The notes under the pieces: generated by a model
Databases searched by the model: none
What the model was told of the DNA's origin: nothing
Seen by the model: the letters and a program-made list of their open reading frames with translations, nothing else
Translations under genes and position numbers: made by a program
In this document: one piece after another, positions 26,210-36,322 of the stretch
How positions within the stretch are numbered: position 1 is the first letter of the stretch
Layout: each line of letters begins with the position of its first letter
Assembly (NCBI GenBank): GCA_900018345.1
Contig: FCNA01000026.1
Coordinates: forward strand, 1 to 64,000
DNA: 64,000 bases
Direction of reading: 5' to 3'
Source of the DNA: Clostridiales bacterium CHKCI006
Lineage (GTDB): Bacteria; Bacillota_I; Bacilli_A; Erysipelotrichales; Coprobacillaceae

Positions 26210-27055
26210 TTAAAAAGGCTGATTTGGCATTTCCTGCCAGAAATGTTTGGCAGCCGGGGTCAAAAGCTGTGGATCAAGACAGACCATGACGATTTCGCTT
26301 GTAAAATATGCCTCATCCAGCTTCTTTAAGCACAAATGGGATGGCAGGTCCTCAGGGACAGCCGACATGGGAAGAATCCCGACCCCCATTCCCTCTTTTG
26401 CCAGACTCAGCGTCGTCTGGGCTGTATCACAGCATAAGCGGATCCAGGGTTTCATCCCGCGGGACTGACAGTACGCTTCGATCACCTGCTGCCAGCGTCG
26501 ATAAACTAATAGGGGCATAGGATCAGCAGCCGTAAAAAAAGATTCCCTGCCAACGGCGACCAAATAATCACGCGCCAGGCTCTGACTGACCAGTTGCGAA
26601 TCCGCAAAAGGCGTCCGTACCAGCGCCATCTCCAGTTCTCCCTGATGCAGCTTTTCAAGCAACTGATACGTATTCGCATTAAAGATCTCAAAACGGATCT
26701 GCGGATACTTCTGACTGAATGCCAGTAAATGCGGGGTAAAGACCCTTTCCTCCAAAGAAGAGACTACCCCTAAACGCAGTGTTCCCTGATGCCCGGCTTC
26801 GTAGTTGGCCATATCCAAAACCGTTGCATCACATAGACCTAAGATCGTCTGAGCGCGTTCATAAAAATGACGCCCGGCTTCAGTCAGTATCAAACGTCGA
26901 CTGGAACGATCAAATAACGAACACCCCAATTCCTCTTCCAATAAATGAAGCTGGCGTGTAATGGGTGGCTGGGTCATATGCAATGCTTTGGCTGCCTGGG
27001 TTACCCCTTTTTGCTTGACCACCTCAATAAAATAGATCAATTGCCTGATTTCCAC
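26210..27055 (-). CDS. LysR-family transcriptional regulator
   Basis: A 281-residue LysR-type regulator. The N-terminal winged helix reads IRQLIYFIEVVKQKGVTQAA, followed by ALHMTQPPITRQLHLLEEEL, and the C-terminal effector domain is of normal length. I start at the GTG at 27055 because GGAGGCGGC lies eight bases ahead; an upstream ATG would begin inside that ribosome-binding site. It is divergent from an ABC exporter pair across a 104-base gap, the usual arrangement for a LysR regulator and its target. Confidence 0.9.
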   Translation of the reverse strand: MEIRQLIYFIEVVKQKGVTQAAKALHMTQPPITRQLHLLEEELGCSLFDRSSRRLILTEAGRHFYERAQTILGLCDATVLDMANYEAGHQGTLRLGVVSSLEERVFTPHLLAFSQKYPQIRFEIFNANTYQLLEKLHQGELEMALVRTPFADSQLVSQSLARDYLVAVGRESFFTAADPMPLLVYRRWQQVIEAYCQSRGMKPWIRLCCDTAQTTLSLAKEGMGVGILPMSAVPEDLPSHLCLKKLDEAYFTSEIVMVCLDPQLLTPAAKHFWQEMPNQPF

Positions 27056-27159
27056 ACAGCCGCCTCCTTCCATACCTTTTTGATATCATTATACAAAAAA
27101 AATAATATTTTTCAAATGGCTTCTTTTCGTCTATACTAGAGTCAAAGGAGGGTTATCCA
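27056..27159. promoter_or_regulatory. Divergent LysR/exporter control region
   Basis: An AT-rich gap between the divergent LysR gene and the exporter pair. TATACT at 27132-27137 is a good plus-strand -10 with no clear -35, fitting an activator. The stretch TTGATATCATTAT near 27080 is an imperfect dyad and a candidate LysR site. CAAAGGAGG precedes the TTG start at 27160. Confidence 0.45.
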
Positions 27160-28890
27160 TTGAAATATTTAAAACACGATCTACAGAAATATAAACTTGC
27201 CAGCCTAATGGCACCATTGTTTAAGATGCTGGAAGCCACATTTGACCTAATGGTGCCCCTGGTCGTGGCCCGCATGATCAATGTTGGGATCAACCAAAAA
27301 GATACCGGCTATATTTTAGCCTGCTGTCTGCTTTTGATCCTTATGGCCTTGATTGGTCTGGCGTGCAGCTTTACGGCTCAGTATTTTGCCGCCAAAGCAG
27401 CCATCGGCAGTACGACCGGCTTGCGCCATCGCCTGTTTAAACATATTCAATCCCTGGATTTTGCGTCCATGGATACGATCGGGACATCCACACTCATTAC
27501 CCGGATGACCAGCGACCTCAACCAGGTTCAAAATGGTCTGAATCTCTTTTTGCGCCTCTTTTTACGCAGCCCTTTTATCGTCTTTGGTTCCATGGTCATG
27601 GCTTTCACCATTGATGCCAAACTGGCCCTGATTTTTGTCATCGTGATTCCTTTACTATCTGTGGTCATCTTTGGGATCATGGCCATCACTTCCCCACGTT
27701 ATCGAAAGATTCAGGGACATCTTGATCGCGTGACCGGCTTGACACGTGAAAATCTGACCGGTGTCAGAGTCATCCGTGCTTTCGGCCGTGAAGAAGAGGA
27801 GCTTGCTGCCTTTTCACAAGCCAACGATGTCCTCGTCAGGTCACAGCTGAAAGTTGGACATCTCTCCAGCCTGATGAATCCTGTCACTTACGTCATCATC
27901 AACATCGGTATCGTGGCGATCCTCTATGCCGGTGCCGGCCAAGTGCATGCCGGTGTGTTGCTGAGCGGCCAGATCGTTGCCTTAGTCAACTACATGAACC
28001 AGATTCTGGTAGAGCTGGTCAAACTGGCTAACTTGATTGTTACCATCAGCCGTGCCTTAGCCAGTCTTGGCCGGGTAGAACAAATCTTAGATACCCAACC
28101 TGAGATGCACTATCCAGAAACGATGCCGGTACTTTCCTGTCCCGAAGAAGCCGTCCGCTTTGAACATGTCTCACTCAGCTATGCCAAGGCCAGTCTGGCA
28201 AGCCTGACTGATATCAGCTTTGAAGCCAAGGTTGGCCAGACGATTGGCATCATCGGCGGGACCGGCAGTGGCAAGAGCAGTCTTGTGCATCTCATCGGAC
28301 GCTTTTATGATGCTTCAGCGGGACATGTTTATTTAAACGGAGCCGACATCACCCAATGGCCTCGGGAGCAGCTGCGCAAGCATGTCGCTATCGTTATGCA
28401 GAAGCCCCAGCTTTTTGCCGGCACCATCCGCTCCAATCTGCTCTGGGGAAATCCCGATGCCAGTGAGGCGCAACTATGGGAAGCCTTGCATCTGGCCCAG
28501 GCAGCAGATTTTGTCCAGGCCAAAACCGATGGTTTAGATGAGGTCGTCGAACAGGGCGGACGCAATCTATCCGGTGGCCAGAAACAGCGGCTGACCATCG
28601 CACGTGCTCTCGTCGCTAAGCCTGATATCCTTATTCTCGATGATTCAGCGAGTGCCTTAGACTATGCCACAGATGCCGCTTTACGCCAGGCACTCGCTTC
28701 GCTTACCGGGAAAATGACCGTCTTTATTGTCTCGCAGCGGACATCATCCATCGCCAAGGCAGATCATATCCTGGTTTTAGATGATGGGCACCTGGTCGAT
28801 CAGGGGACCCACCAGCAATTACTGAAGTGCTGTTCGGTCTATCAGGAAATCTATGCCAGCCAGTTTCAGAAAGGAGAGGATCACACATGA
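27160..28890 (+). CDS. ABC exporter half-transporter, degenerate-site subunit (second pair)
   Basis: A 576-residue half-transporter: six-helix exporter domain followed by an NBD. Walker A (GGTGSGKSS) and signature (LSGGQKQR) are intact, but Walker B reads ILILDDSASALD, with aspartate in place of the catalytic glutamate and a changed D-loop approach. This marks it as the degenerate half of a heterodimer with the next gene. The start is a TTG with AAAGGAGG ahead. It is transcribed divergently from a LysR gene that probably controls it. Confidence 0.9.
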   Translation: MKYLKHDLQKYKLASLMAPLFKMLEATFDLMVPLVVARMINVGINQKDTGYILACCLLLILMALIGLACSFTAQYFAAKAAIGSTTGLRHRLFKHIQSLDFASMDTIGTSTLITRMTSDLNQVQNGLNLFLRLFLRSPFIVFGSMVMAFTIDAKLALIFVIVIPLLSVVIFGIMAITSPRYRKIQGHLDRVTGLTRENLTGVRVIRAFGREEEELAAFSQANDVLVRSQLKVGHLSSLMNPVTYVIINIGIVAILYAGAGQVHAGVLLSGQIVALVNYMNQILVELVKLANLIVTISRALASLGRVEQILDTQPEMHYPETMPVLSCPEEAVRFEHVSLSYAKASLASLTDISFEAKVGQTIGIIGGTGSGKSSLVHLIGRFYDASAGHVYLNGADITQWPREQLRKHVAIVMQKPQLFAGTIRSNLLWGNPDASEAQLWEALHLAQAADFVQAKTDGLDEVVEQGGRNLSGGQKQRLTIARALVAKPDILILDDSASALDYATDAALRQALASLTGKMTVFIVSQRTSSIAKADHILVLDDGHLVDQGTHQQLLKCCSVYQEIYASQFQKGEDHT

Positions 28891-30620
28891 AATGGACAAC
28901 CTTAAAGCGGGTCATGACTTATCTTGGACCCTATTGGAAAGATATGGTCGGCAGCCTCTTTTTCGCCTTGCTGACAGTGATCGCTGCCCTTATTGTGCCC
29001 ATCTATTGCGGCAATGCGATCGATGAAATGATCGGTCAGGGACAGGTTCATTGGGAAGGCATCCTCCGTATCATCCTGGCCATTGGTATCGTCACGGCGA
29101 TTGCAGCACTCTCCCAATGGATCATGGCAATCTGTAATAATCATATGACTTTCTGTGTTTCCCGTGACCTCAGAGAGAGGGCGATGAACGAGATCCAGGC
29201 ATTGCCTTTAAGCTATCTTGACCAGCACCCTTCGGGTGATATCGTCAGTCGCCTCATCGCCGATGTGGATGTGTTTGCCGACGGTCTGTTGATGGGCTTT
29301 ACCCAACTGTTCAGTGGGGTACTGACCATTATCGGAACGCTTGGCATCATGCTATCCCTCAATTGGGTGATTACTTTGGTCGTGGTGATCCTGACACCCC
29401 TTTCCTTTTTCACCGCCAGTTTTATCGCTTCACGAACCTATCGTTACTTTCATGAACAGACCATCGTGCGCGGCCAACAGACATCCCTGATCAATGAACT
29501 CATCGATGGTCAAAAGGTCGTCCAGGCTTTCCATCATGAAGCAAAGAGCCAGGAAGATTTTGACCGTATCAATGAAAAACTGCGCGATGTCAGTATCAGG
29601 GCGGTCTTCTTTTCCAGTCTGACCAATCCCAGCACGCGTTTAGTCAATAATATCGTTTATGCAGCTGTCGCTCTCGTCGCTTCCCTTTATGCTATCTCGG
29701 GGGGCATTACCATCGGGACGCTCAGTGTCTTTTTAAGCTATGCCAGCCAATATGCCAAACCTTTCAATGAAATTTCCGGTGTGGTGACCGAACTGCAGAA
29801 CGCGCTGGCTTGTGCTGACCGGATCTTCCAGCTCTTAGATGAACAAAAACAGATCCCGGATGCGCCCGACGCCAAAAACATCATCAGTCATGGTCAGGTC
29901 AGCCTGGAACAAGTCGCGTTCCGCTACGAACCGGATAAACCTTTGATTGAGGATCTCAATTTAACTGTCCAGCCCGGTCAGCGTATTGCGATTGTCGGTC
30001 CGACCGGATGCGGCAAGACCACACTGATCAATCTTCTGATGCGTTTCTACGATGTCGACAAAGGGGCGATATGCATCGATGGCACCGATATTCGTGATCT
30101 CACGCGTCACTCCCTGCGGCAAAACTACGGGATGGTGCTCCAGGATACCTGGCTGAAGCAGGGAACGATCAAAGAGAATATTGCCTATGCCAGACCGGAA
30201 GCCAGCCTGGACAAGGTCATTGCGGCGGCCAAAGCGGCCCATGCCCACAGCTTCATCATGCGGCTGCCCCATGGTTATGAGACACTGATCACAGAAAACG
30301 GCGGTAATCTCAGTCAGGGGCAGAAGCAGCTGCTTTGTATTGCGCGCGTCATGCTGGATCTTCCGCCGATGCTGATCTTAGACGAAGCCACCAGCAGTAT
30401 TGATACACGCACCGAGATCAAGATCCAGGATGCCTTTGCCAGGATGATGAAAGGCCGCACCAGCTTCATTGTTGCCCACCGGCTTTCAACCATCCGTGAA
30501 GCAGGTGTGATCCTCGTCATGAAAGACGGACATATTATTGAACAGGGCAATCATGAGAGCCTCATGAAGCAAAATGGATTTTATGCTCATCTCTACAACA
30601 GCCAATTCAGTGCCTCTTAA
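28887..30620 (+). CDS. ABC exporter half-transporter, catalytic subunit (second pair)
   Basis: A 577-residue half-transporter. The membrane domain shows six helices. The NBD has Walker A (GPTGCGKTT), Walker B with glutamate (MLILDEATSSID) and a variant signature (LSQGQKQL), complementing its degenerate partner. The ATG overlaps the upstream stop (ATGA) behind GAAAGGAGAGG, so the pair is translated together. It resembles the catalytic subunit of the first exporter closely in layout, suggesting an ancient duplication of the pair. Confidence 0.92.
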   Translation: MKWTTLKRVMTYLGPYWKDMVGSLFFALLTVIAALIVPIYCGNAIDEMIGQGQVHWEGILRIILAIGIVTAIAALSQWIMAICNNHMTFCVSRDLRERAMNEIQALPLSYLDQHPSGDIVSRLIADVDVFADGLLMGFTQLFSGVLTIIGTLGIMLSLNWVITLVVVILTPLSFFTASFIASRTYRYFHEQTIVRGQQTSLINELIDGQKVVQAFHHEAKSQEDFDRINEKLRDVSIRAVFFSSLTNPSTRLVNNIVYAAVALVASLYAISGGITIGTLSVFLSYASQYAKPFNEISGVVTELQNALACADRIFQLLDEQKQIPDAPDAKNIISHGQVSLEQVAFRYEPDKPLIEDLNLTVQPGQRIAIVGPTGCGKTTLINLLMRFYDVDKGAICIDGTDIRDLTRHSLRQNYGMVLQDTWLKQGTIKENIAYARPEASLDKVIAAAKAAHAHSFIMRLPHGYETLITENGGNLSQGQKQLLCIARVMLDLPPMLILDEATSSIDTRTEIKIQDAFARMMKGRTSFIVAHRLSTIREAGVILVMKDGHIIEQGNHESLMKQNGFYAHLYNSQFSAS

Positions 30621-30641
30621 CGCAGCTTTGCTGCGTTTTTT
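30619..30641 (+). terminator. Terminator of the second exporter operon
   Basis: AACGCAGC (30619-30626) and GCTGCGTT (30630-30637) with a TTT loop, followed by more T. Confidence 0.88.
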
Positions 30642-30724
30642 GGTCACCCGCTGAAATTTAGGTTTTTCCATACGGCTCAGCCCCTTTTCGTGTTATACTA
30701 TGGGTAACAGGAAAGGAGATACTT

Positions 30725-31990
30725 ATGTACCCATCAATCGACAAACACCTACAGACCATGCGTCAGAAACTGGCCTTTTCCAAACCCCTCAGTGAGCTCT
30801 ATGAACATTGCTTTTTAACGACATTGAAAACCACCTTAAAACAAACCGATCACGGAACCTATGTCATTACCGGTGATATCCCCGCCATGTGGCTCAGGGA
30901 TTCTGCCTGCCAGGTTCTGCACTATGTCCCACTGACCAGTGAGGATCCTGCCTTAAGCCAAGTGATTGAGGAACTCATCGAGACCCAAATGAAATGCATC
31001 CTCTTAGACCCTTATGCCAATGCGTTCAATGTCGATGCGGTCTATCAAAGGGAGTATTATGATGATACCGCCATGAATCCCTGGATTTGGGAGCGTAAAT
31101 ACGAAATCGATTCGCTCTGCTATCCTTTCTTTCTGGCCCACCACCTCGTCCAGGCTAACCCAACAGCCCCTATCTTTACCCCTACTTTCCACCAGGCCAT
31201 GCGCAAAGTCGTTGAAACCTGGCAAACCGAACAGCATCATACCGACTCTCCCTATCTATTTGAGAGAAAGATGGCTGCCATCTGGAATAAAAAAGATACG
31301 GAGACCCTGCAGCGCCATGGACGCGGTCTACCGGTCAATGATACCGGCATGACCTGGAGTGGCTTCCGTCCATCCGATGATGCCTGTCGCTTCCATTATT
31401 TGATTCCAGCCAACATGTTTGCGACCGTGATCTTAGGCTATTTTTCCCACTGGGCGGATCAGGTCTTTCACGATCCTGCACTCAAAGAGGCCTGCAGTCA
31501 GCTGCAATGGGAGATCCAGTACGGAATCACTTGTTATGGTACTTACCTGCATCCAAAATATGGACGTATCTATGCCTATGAAACCGATGGTTTTGGTAAT
31601 TATCATCTGATGGATGACGCCAATGTCCCCAGCCTGCTGTCCCTGCCTTATCTAGGTTACTGTGCCAAGGACGATCCACTCTATTTAAACACGCGGCGCT
31701 TCATCCTCAGCCAGGACAATCCTTATTTCTTTCGAGGTCAAAAAGCCCAGGGCATCGGCAGTCCCCATACCCCTGATCAGTACATCTGGCATATCGCTTT
31801 ATCCATGCAGGCACTCACCAGTCAGGACCCCAAGGAACAACAGGCCCTCGTAGAGACGATCGTGAATACCACCGCCAAAACAGGGCATACCCATGAAAGC
31901 TTCCATCCTGATGATGCCAAGCTGTTCACCCGTGCCTGGTTTGCCTGGTCTGATTCGCTTTTTGCCTATCTGGTTGCTGAACTTTTTTAA
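30725..31990 (+). CDS. GH125 exo-alpha-1,6-mannosidase
   Basis: A 421-residue glycoside hydrolase of family 125, metal-independent exo-alpha-mannosidases that trim alpha-1,6-linked mannose, for example from host N-glycans. There is no signal peptide, so it acts inside the cell on imported glycans. Family blocks visible: [63 protein letters not shown] and HESFHPDD, with [14 protein letters not shown] at the end. The length is typical. An extended -10 (TGT TATACT at 30691-30699) and AGGAAAGGAG precede the ATG. Monocistronic. Confidence 0.92.
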   Translation: MYPSIDKHLQTMRQKLAFSKPLSELYEHCFLTTLKTTLKQTDHGTYVITGDIPAMWLRDSACQVLHYVPLTSEDPALSQVIEELIETQMKCILLDPYANAFNVDAVYQREYYDDTAMNPWIWERKYEIDSLCYPFFLAHHLVQANPTAPIFTPTFHQAMRKVVETWQTEQHHTDSPYLFERKMAAIWNKKDTETLQRHGRGLPVNDTGMTWSGFRPSDDACRFHYLIPANMFATVILGYFSHWADQVFHDPALKEACSQLQWEIQYGITCYGTYLHPKYGRIYAYETDGFGNYHLMDDANVPSLLSLPYLGYCAKDDPLYLNTRRFILSQDNPYFFRGQKAQGIGSPHTPDQYIWHIALSMQALTSQDPKEQQALVETIVNTTAKTGHTHESFHPDDAKLFTRAWFAWSDSLFAYLVAELF

Positions 31991-32009
31991 GATAAACGAT
32001 TCATTCAAT

Positions 32010-32038
32010 AAAGGCGACCCTTCTCACCGCCTTTTTTG
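32010..32038 (+). terminator. Terminator of the GH125 gene
   Basis: AAAGGCG (32010-32016) and CGCCTTT (32028-32034) with an 11-base loop and T-tract. Confidence 0.8.
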
Positions 32039-32171
32039 ATGATCTCACACATTTAAAAAAACTTTGATGATATCATGTTTTTTAGTCATTTTTCGACATC
32101 TTGATATTGAATATCGACTATTCTCGACATATAATCAGTTTATTCAAAGATGGAAGAGAGAAAAAGAAAAA

Positions 32172-33548
32172 ATGAATATCGTCATTGTAGGTTTGGGAAA
32201 AGTGGGACAGCTGCTGACGCAATATCTATCCGATGAAGGGCATAATCTTGTTGTCATTGACCATAATGACCAAAAAGTGGAGAACTTTGTGAATCAGTTT
32301 GATGTGCTGGGAATTTGCGGAAATGGTGCCAACTATCATGTCCTGGAAGAAGCGAATGTTCAGGATGCGGATATTGTGATTGCTGTTACTTCTTCCGATG
32401 AGCTCAATATTCTCAGCTGCCTGATGGCAAAACAAATCGGTGCAAAACATCTGATCGCGCGGGTGCGTAATCCTGATTATTCTGCCCAGAAAGATGTCTT
32501 TATCAATCAGTTAGGCTTCGCCATGATCATCAATCCGGAATTAGAGGCTGCCAAGGATATCCGTCGGACGCTGATGTTTTCATCCGCCATAAGAATCGAT
32601 ACCTTTGCCAAAGGGAAAGCAGAGATGATCGAACTCAGAATAACGGAAAAAAACCGACTTTGTCATACCTCTCTCAATGAACTCAATCAATTAACCAGAG
32701 CGCATATTCTCATCGCGGCGATGCGGCGTCAGGAAGAAGTCATCATCCCCAATGGAGAGGATGTGTTCGAGGTCAACGACCATATCCATGTCATTGGTAC
32801 CCACCAGGATTTGATTCGCTTCTGCATCGATACCGGTTTTACCACCAAGAGCCTAAAACATGTCATGATCATCGGCGGAAGCAAGATTGCTTACTACTTA
32901 GCCCAACAGCTCAGCACTTTTGGGATCCATACAAAGATCATTGAACAAAATCATCAACGCTGCATCGAACTGTCACAACAGTTACCTGAAGCCACGATCA
33001 TCGAAGGTGATGGCAGCAATGAAGATCTGTTGATTGAAGAAGAACTGCCCCATCACGACGCGATGGTTTGTCTGACCGGTCTGGATGAAGAAAATATCGT
33101 GCTTGGTCTTGTCGCTAAACAAATCGGTGTGCAAAAGGCGATTGCCAAGGTCAACCATCGGTCGCTTGGTAACAGCATTATCGATCAATTAGGTATCGAC
33201 AGTATCGTCGATCCCAAAAAGATCATTGCCAGTCATATCATTACCTATGTCCGTATCAAATCCAACAACGGACGTACTTCCAGCCTGAAAACATTATACA
33301 AGGTAATCAACGAGAAAGTTGAGGCCGTTGAATTTGAGATCCATGCCAGAACCCCACATCTCAATGAATCACTCAGCGTGATGCCTATTCGCCGCAACTT
33401 GTTGATTGGTGGCATCATTCGTCATGGCAAGCTCATCATTCCAAGAGGAAACGATACCTTTAAAGCAGGGGACCGTGTCATCGTTGTCGCCAATCAGGTA
33501 CCACTAAAGGATATTAGTGATCTTTTCGAGGAGGACCGTCATGAATAA
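32172..33548 (+). CDS. trkA: Trk potassium uptake regulatory protein TrkA
   Basis: A 458-residue cytoplasmic gating subunit of the Trk/Ktr potassium transporter. It consists of two RCK repeats: the first Rossmann domain has the nucleotide motif GLGKVGQLL and NLVVIDHND, and the second opens with IIGGSKIAYYL. Each is followed by a TrkA-C domain. Binding of NAD(H)/ATP would open or close TrkH. I start at MNIVIVGLG (32172); the upstream extension has no ribosome-binding site and no homology. Overlaps trkH by eight bases. Confidence 0.93.
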   Translation: MNIVIVGLGKVGQLLTQYLSDEGHNLVVIDHNDQKVENFVNQFDVLGICGNGANYHVLEEANVQDADIVIAVTSSDELNILSCLMAKQIGAKHLIARVRNPDYSAQKDVFINQLGFAMIINPELEAAKDIRRTLMFSSAIRIDTFAKGKAEMIELRITEKNRLCHTSLNELNQLTRAHILIAAMRRQEEVIIPNGEDVFEVNDHIHVIGTHQDLIRFCIDTGFTTKSLKHVMIIGGSKIAYYLAQQLSTFGIHTKIIEQNHQRCIELSQQLPEATIIEGDGSNEDLLIEEELPHHDAMVCLTGLDEENIVLGLVAKQIGVQKAIAKVNHRSLGNSIIDQLGIDSIVDPKKIIASHIITYVRIKSNNGRTSSLKTLYKVINEKVEAVEFEIHARTPHLNESLSVMPIRRNLLIGGIIRHGKLIIPRGNDTFKAGDRVIVVANQVPLKDISDLFEEDRHE

Positions 33549-34980
33549 AAAAATGATCCTCTACACGCTGGGAAAAATGATGTTTGTAGAAGGCTTACTG
33601 ATGCTGCTTCCTTTTATCACAGGCTTGATCTACCATGAAAAGGAAGGATTCTGCTACCTGGCTGTCGGTGCCTTTGTCGCCGCCGGCGGTGCACTGCTGA
33701 GCTACCGTAAGCCTCAACGCCAGCAGATTCATGCCCGAGAAGGCTTTGTCATTGTCGCTGCTGCCTGGATCTTTCTGTCCTTATTTGGTGCTCTGCCATT
33801 TACTTTAACAGGAGAGATCCCTCACTATATTGACGCTTTCTTTGAGATCGTCTCCGGCTTTACGACCACCGGATCATCGATCCTCACCGATGTCGAGGCC
33901 CTCTCTCACGCGTCCTTATTCTGGCGCAGTTTCTCACACTGGATCGGCGGTATGGGGATCCTGGTCTTTGTTGTCGCAATGTTAAAAGATGCCAACGGAT
34001 CGACCCTGCACATTCTCAAAGCCGAGATGCCCGGTCCAATTGTCGGCAAGCTTGTTTCTAAAATAACCGTTTCCAGTCAGATCCTCTATCAGCTCTACAC
34101 GATTCTTTCCGTTTTAGAAGTCATTTTCCTAATGCTGGGTGGAATGTCTTTCTTTGACAGCCTGATGAATACCTTCGGTACCGCAGGTACCGGTGGGTTT
34201 GCCATCAAAAATGCCTCCATCGCCTATTATCACAGTGCCTATATCGATGGTGTGATTACTGTCTTTATGATCCTTTTTGGCATTAACTTCAACCTGATCT
34301 ATTTCTTCTTTATCAGGAAGTTTAAGGAAGCCTTTGGCAGTGAAGAGCTGCGCTGGTATTTAGGGATCATCCTGGCCTCAGCGCTTGCCATTACACTGAA
34401 TATCTCCCATCTGTATTCAGGTCTGCTTGAGGCCTTCCGCTACGCTATTTTCCAGGTCGCTTCCATCATTACGACGACCGGTTATGTCACTGCTGATTAT
34501 GGTCAATGGCCGCTCTTCTCACAGGTCATCTTAGTCCTGTTGATGTTTGTAGGTGCCTGTGCCGGTTCGACCGGAGGTGGGATCAAGGTCTCTCGTATTC
34601 TGATTGCAATCAAAGGAGCGAAAGCCGAAATGCGTAAGATGGCCCATCCACATCAGGTACTTTCCACCAAATTTGAAGGAAATACTGTGACCGCCTCTCT
34701 CATGAATAATGTATCCAGCTATCTAGCCCTGTACTTTTTGATCTTTGGCATTTCCTTTCTGCTTGTCAGTTTACAAAATTTAGACTTCTATTCCTCTTTT
34801 GGTGCTGTGGCCACCTGTTTAAATAATGTTGGCCCTGGTTTAGGAATCGATGGTCCGGTTGGAAACTTCTCGGCTTTCTCTGATTTTTCCAAGATCGTCC
34901 TTTCCTTCGATATGCTTGTCGGAAGACTGGAGATCTTCCCGATCCTGATGTTCTTCTCACGCTTTATTTGGAAAAAATAA
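33541..34980 (+). CDS. trkH: Trk/Ktr potassium channel subunit TrkH
   Basis: A 479-residue membrane protein with four pore-loop repeats typical of Trk/Ktr channels: GFTTTGSSIL, GTAGTGGFAI, SIITTTGYVTADY and CLNNVGPGLG, each carrying the selectivity-filter glycine. Helix pairs surround each repeat. The protein is the potassium-conducting subunit gated by TrkA. The ATG at 33541 has GAGGAGG ahead and overlaps trkA, so the two are made together. It ends at a pair of opposing terminators. Confidence 0.94.
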   Translation: MNKKMILYTLGKMMFVEGLLMLLPFITGLIYHEKEGFCYLAVGAFVAAGGALLSYRKPQRQQIHAREGFVIVAAAWIFLSLFGALPFTLTGEIPHYIDAFFEIVSGFTTTGSSILTDVEALSHASLFWRSFSHWIGGMGILVFVVAMLKDANGSTLHILKAEMPGPIVGKLVSKITVSSQILYQLYTILSVLEVIFLMLGGMSFFDSLMNTFGTAGTGGFAIKNASIAYYHSAYIDGVITVFMILFGINFNLIYFFFIRKFKEAFGSEELRWYLGIILASALAITLNISHLYSGLLEAFRYAIFQVASIITTTGYVTADYGQWPLFSQVILVLLMFVGACAGSTGGGIKVSRILIAIKGAKAEMRKMAHPHQVLSTKFEGNTVTASLMNNVSSYLALYFLIFGISFLLVSLQNLDFYSSFGAVATCLNNVGPGLGIDGPVGNFSAFSDFSKIVLSFDMLVGRLEIFPILMFFSRFIWKK

Positions 34981-34983
34981 AAA

Positions 34984-35038
34984 GACTGTTCCTGCGAACA
35001 ATCTCAACAATTCCAGTTCACACGAACTGGATTTTTTT
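34984..35038. terminator. Opposed terminators between trkH and the Imm5-like gene
   Basis: Two hairpins sit side by side. CCAGTTC/GAACTGG (35013-35030) followed by ATTTTTTT stops plus-strand transcription from trkH and overlaps the end of the minus-strand gene. GACTGTTC/GAACAATC (34984-35003) is followed on the minus strand by TTTTTATTTTTT and stops the noc operon. Confidence 0.85.
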
Positions 35039-35525
35039 CATCCGGAATCGCTATGATCTCTAATTCATGAAACAAAGAGACAAAGAGCGCCTGTGCTCTG
35101 GCATCATAGGTTTCTGGTTTTTCCATCTCGCCTAGCTCCTGATAGGCGACTGCAGCCGCCAGATAAAACACATACCCGAGTGCATTGGTCGGCGTCTGAA
35201 TGGTCTTGCAAGCTGTCAATAGCGCTCTGGCAGCAGCCGTCACGATCGGATCCTTCAGTTCCCGAACCGTTTTTGTCGCTTCTTGAAAGATGCCTTTTAA
35301 CTCTTTGAGGGTCTGCTCCTGTCTTAGATAGGCACAGCTTTGTGCATATAGTCCATCTAAACTCGTTACTTCATGCGCATGAAGAATGGGCAGGGCATAT
35401 TTTCCAGCCATCTTGACGGCCCATTGATTGAGCGTGGCATGACTCTGGGTTTCAATCAAATGCATGAGATCAATGATGGCTTGATCATCGGCACGTCCCA
35501 GCATTTTTCTTAATTTTCCAGCCAT
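35004..35525 (-). CDS. Imm5-like putative immunity protein
   Basis: A 173-residue all-helical protein. Blocks such as LRKMLGRADDQAIIDLMHLIETQS, VTAAARALLTACKTIQTPTNA and YLAAAVAYQELGEMEKPE resemble what I know as the Imm5-like group of putative polymorphic-toxin immunity proteins; the true biological role is unproven. It overlaps the end of noc by one base and is the last gene of the rsmG-noc operon. No toxin gene lies nearby, so the immunity label rests on family resemblance only. Confidence 0.6.
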   Translation of the reverse strand: MAGKLRKMLGRADDQAIIDLMHLIETQSHATLNQWAVKMAGKYALPILHAHEVTSLDGLYAQSCAYLRQEQTLKELKGIFQEATKTVRELKDPIVTAAARALLTACKTIQTPTNALGYVFYLAAAVAYQELGEMEKPETYDARAQALFVSLFHELEIIAIPDEKNPVRVNWNC

Positions 35526-36307
35526 CAGTTCTTTTTTCCTTTCTTATGTTTTTGTATTTTTAAGGTCATCACGTAGAAATCTTCCTGATCCTCTTCTTCC
35601 ATATCGACTTCGATCCCTGTCTTACGGATCATTTCCAGCGCCTGATGAATTGTATTAATGGCAATGCGTACATTCTGCGTAATGACACGCATTTTTGTCT
35701 TTGCTTTCGGTGGTTTCTTCTTCGCGATGATCTTTTCCGTCTGGCTGACCGTCAACTTTTCGTCGATGACCTGCTGGGTCAGATCCGTCATTTCCTTTGC
35801 ATCCTGCATGCTAAGCATCGCCCGGGCATGACGCTCAGTGATCTTGCGTTCCCGTAAAGCTTCTTTGACCGTATCCGGAAGTTTCAACAGGCGCATTTTA
35901 TTCGCTATTGTCGATTGGGTCTTCCCTACCCGCATCGCCAGTTGGGCCTGGGTCATGCCGGTCATCTCCAATAAGGTATGATAGGCCTCTGCTTCTTCGA
36001 TCGCCGTCAGGTTCTCACGCTGAACATTCTCAATCAGAGCCACCTGAGCCGATTGCTCATCATTATATTCCTGCAAAAGGCAGGGCACGCGCTGATAACC
36101 CGCCAGACAGGCAGCCTTAAAACGGCGCTCACCTGCCACAATTTCATATTTTCCATTCATTGATGGGCGTATGACAATGGGCTGAATGATGCCATTTTCA
36201 CGAATGGACTGAGACAACTCCTGCAAAGCATCTTTATCAAAGACCGTACGCGGCTGATGCGGATTTGCCATGATCTTTTCTACTTCTATTTCCAGTAATG
36301 TCTGCAA
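35525..36307 (-). CDS. noc: ParB/Spo0J family protein, probably nucleoid occlusion factor Noc
   Basis: A 260-residue ParB-family CTP-dependent DNA clamp. The N-terminal CTPase domain has EKIMANPHQPR, IVAGERRFKA (the GERR CTP-binding motif) and ALIENVQREN (the ENxQR motif). A central helix-turn-helix (MTQAQLAMRVGKTQSTIANK) reads its DNA site. The C-terminal part is long and ends in a lysine-rich tail. No parA is adjacent and rsmG lies directly upstream, an arrangement typical of noc near the chromosome origin; ParB itself usually follows parA/soj. The two cannot be separated with certainty here. Confidence 0.8.
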   Translation of the reverse strand: MQTLLEIEVEKIMANPHQPRTVFDKDALQELSQSIRENGIIQPIVIRPSMNGKYEIVAGERRFKAACLAGYQRVPCLLQEYNDEQSAQVALIENVQRENLTAIEEAEAYHTLLEMTGMTQAQLAMRVGKTQSTIANKMRLLKLPDTVKEALRERKITERHARAMLSMQDAKEMTDLTQQVIDEKLTVSQTEKIIAKKKPPKAKTKMRVITQNVRIAINTIHQALEMIRKTGIEVDMEEEDQEDFYVMTLKIQKHKKGKKN

Positions 36308-36322
36308 TCTACATCCCTCCCA

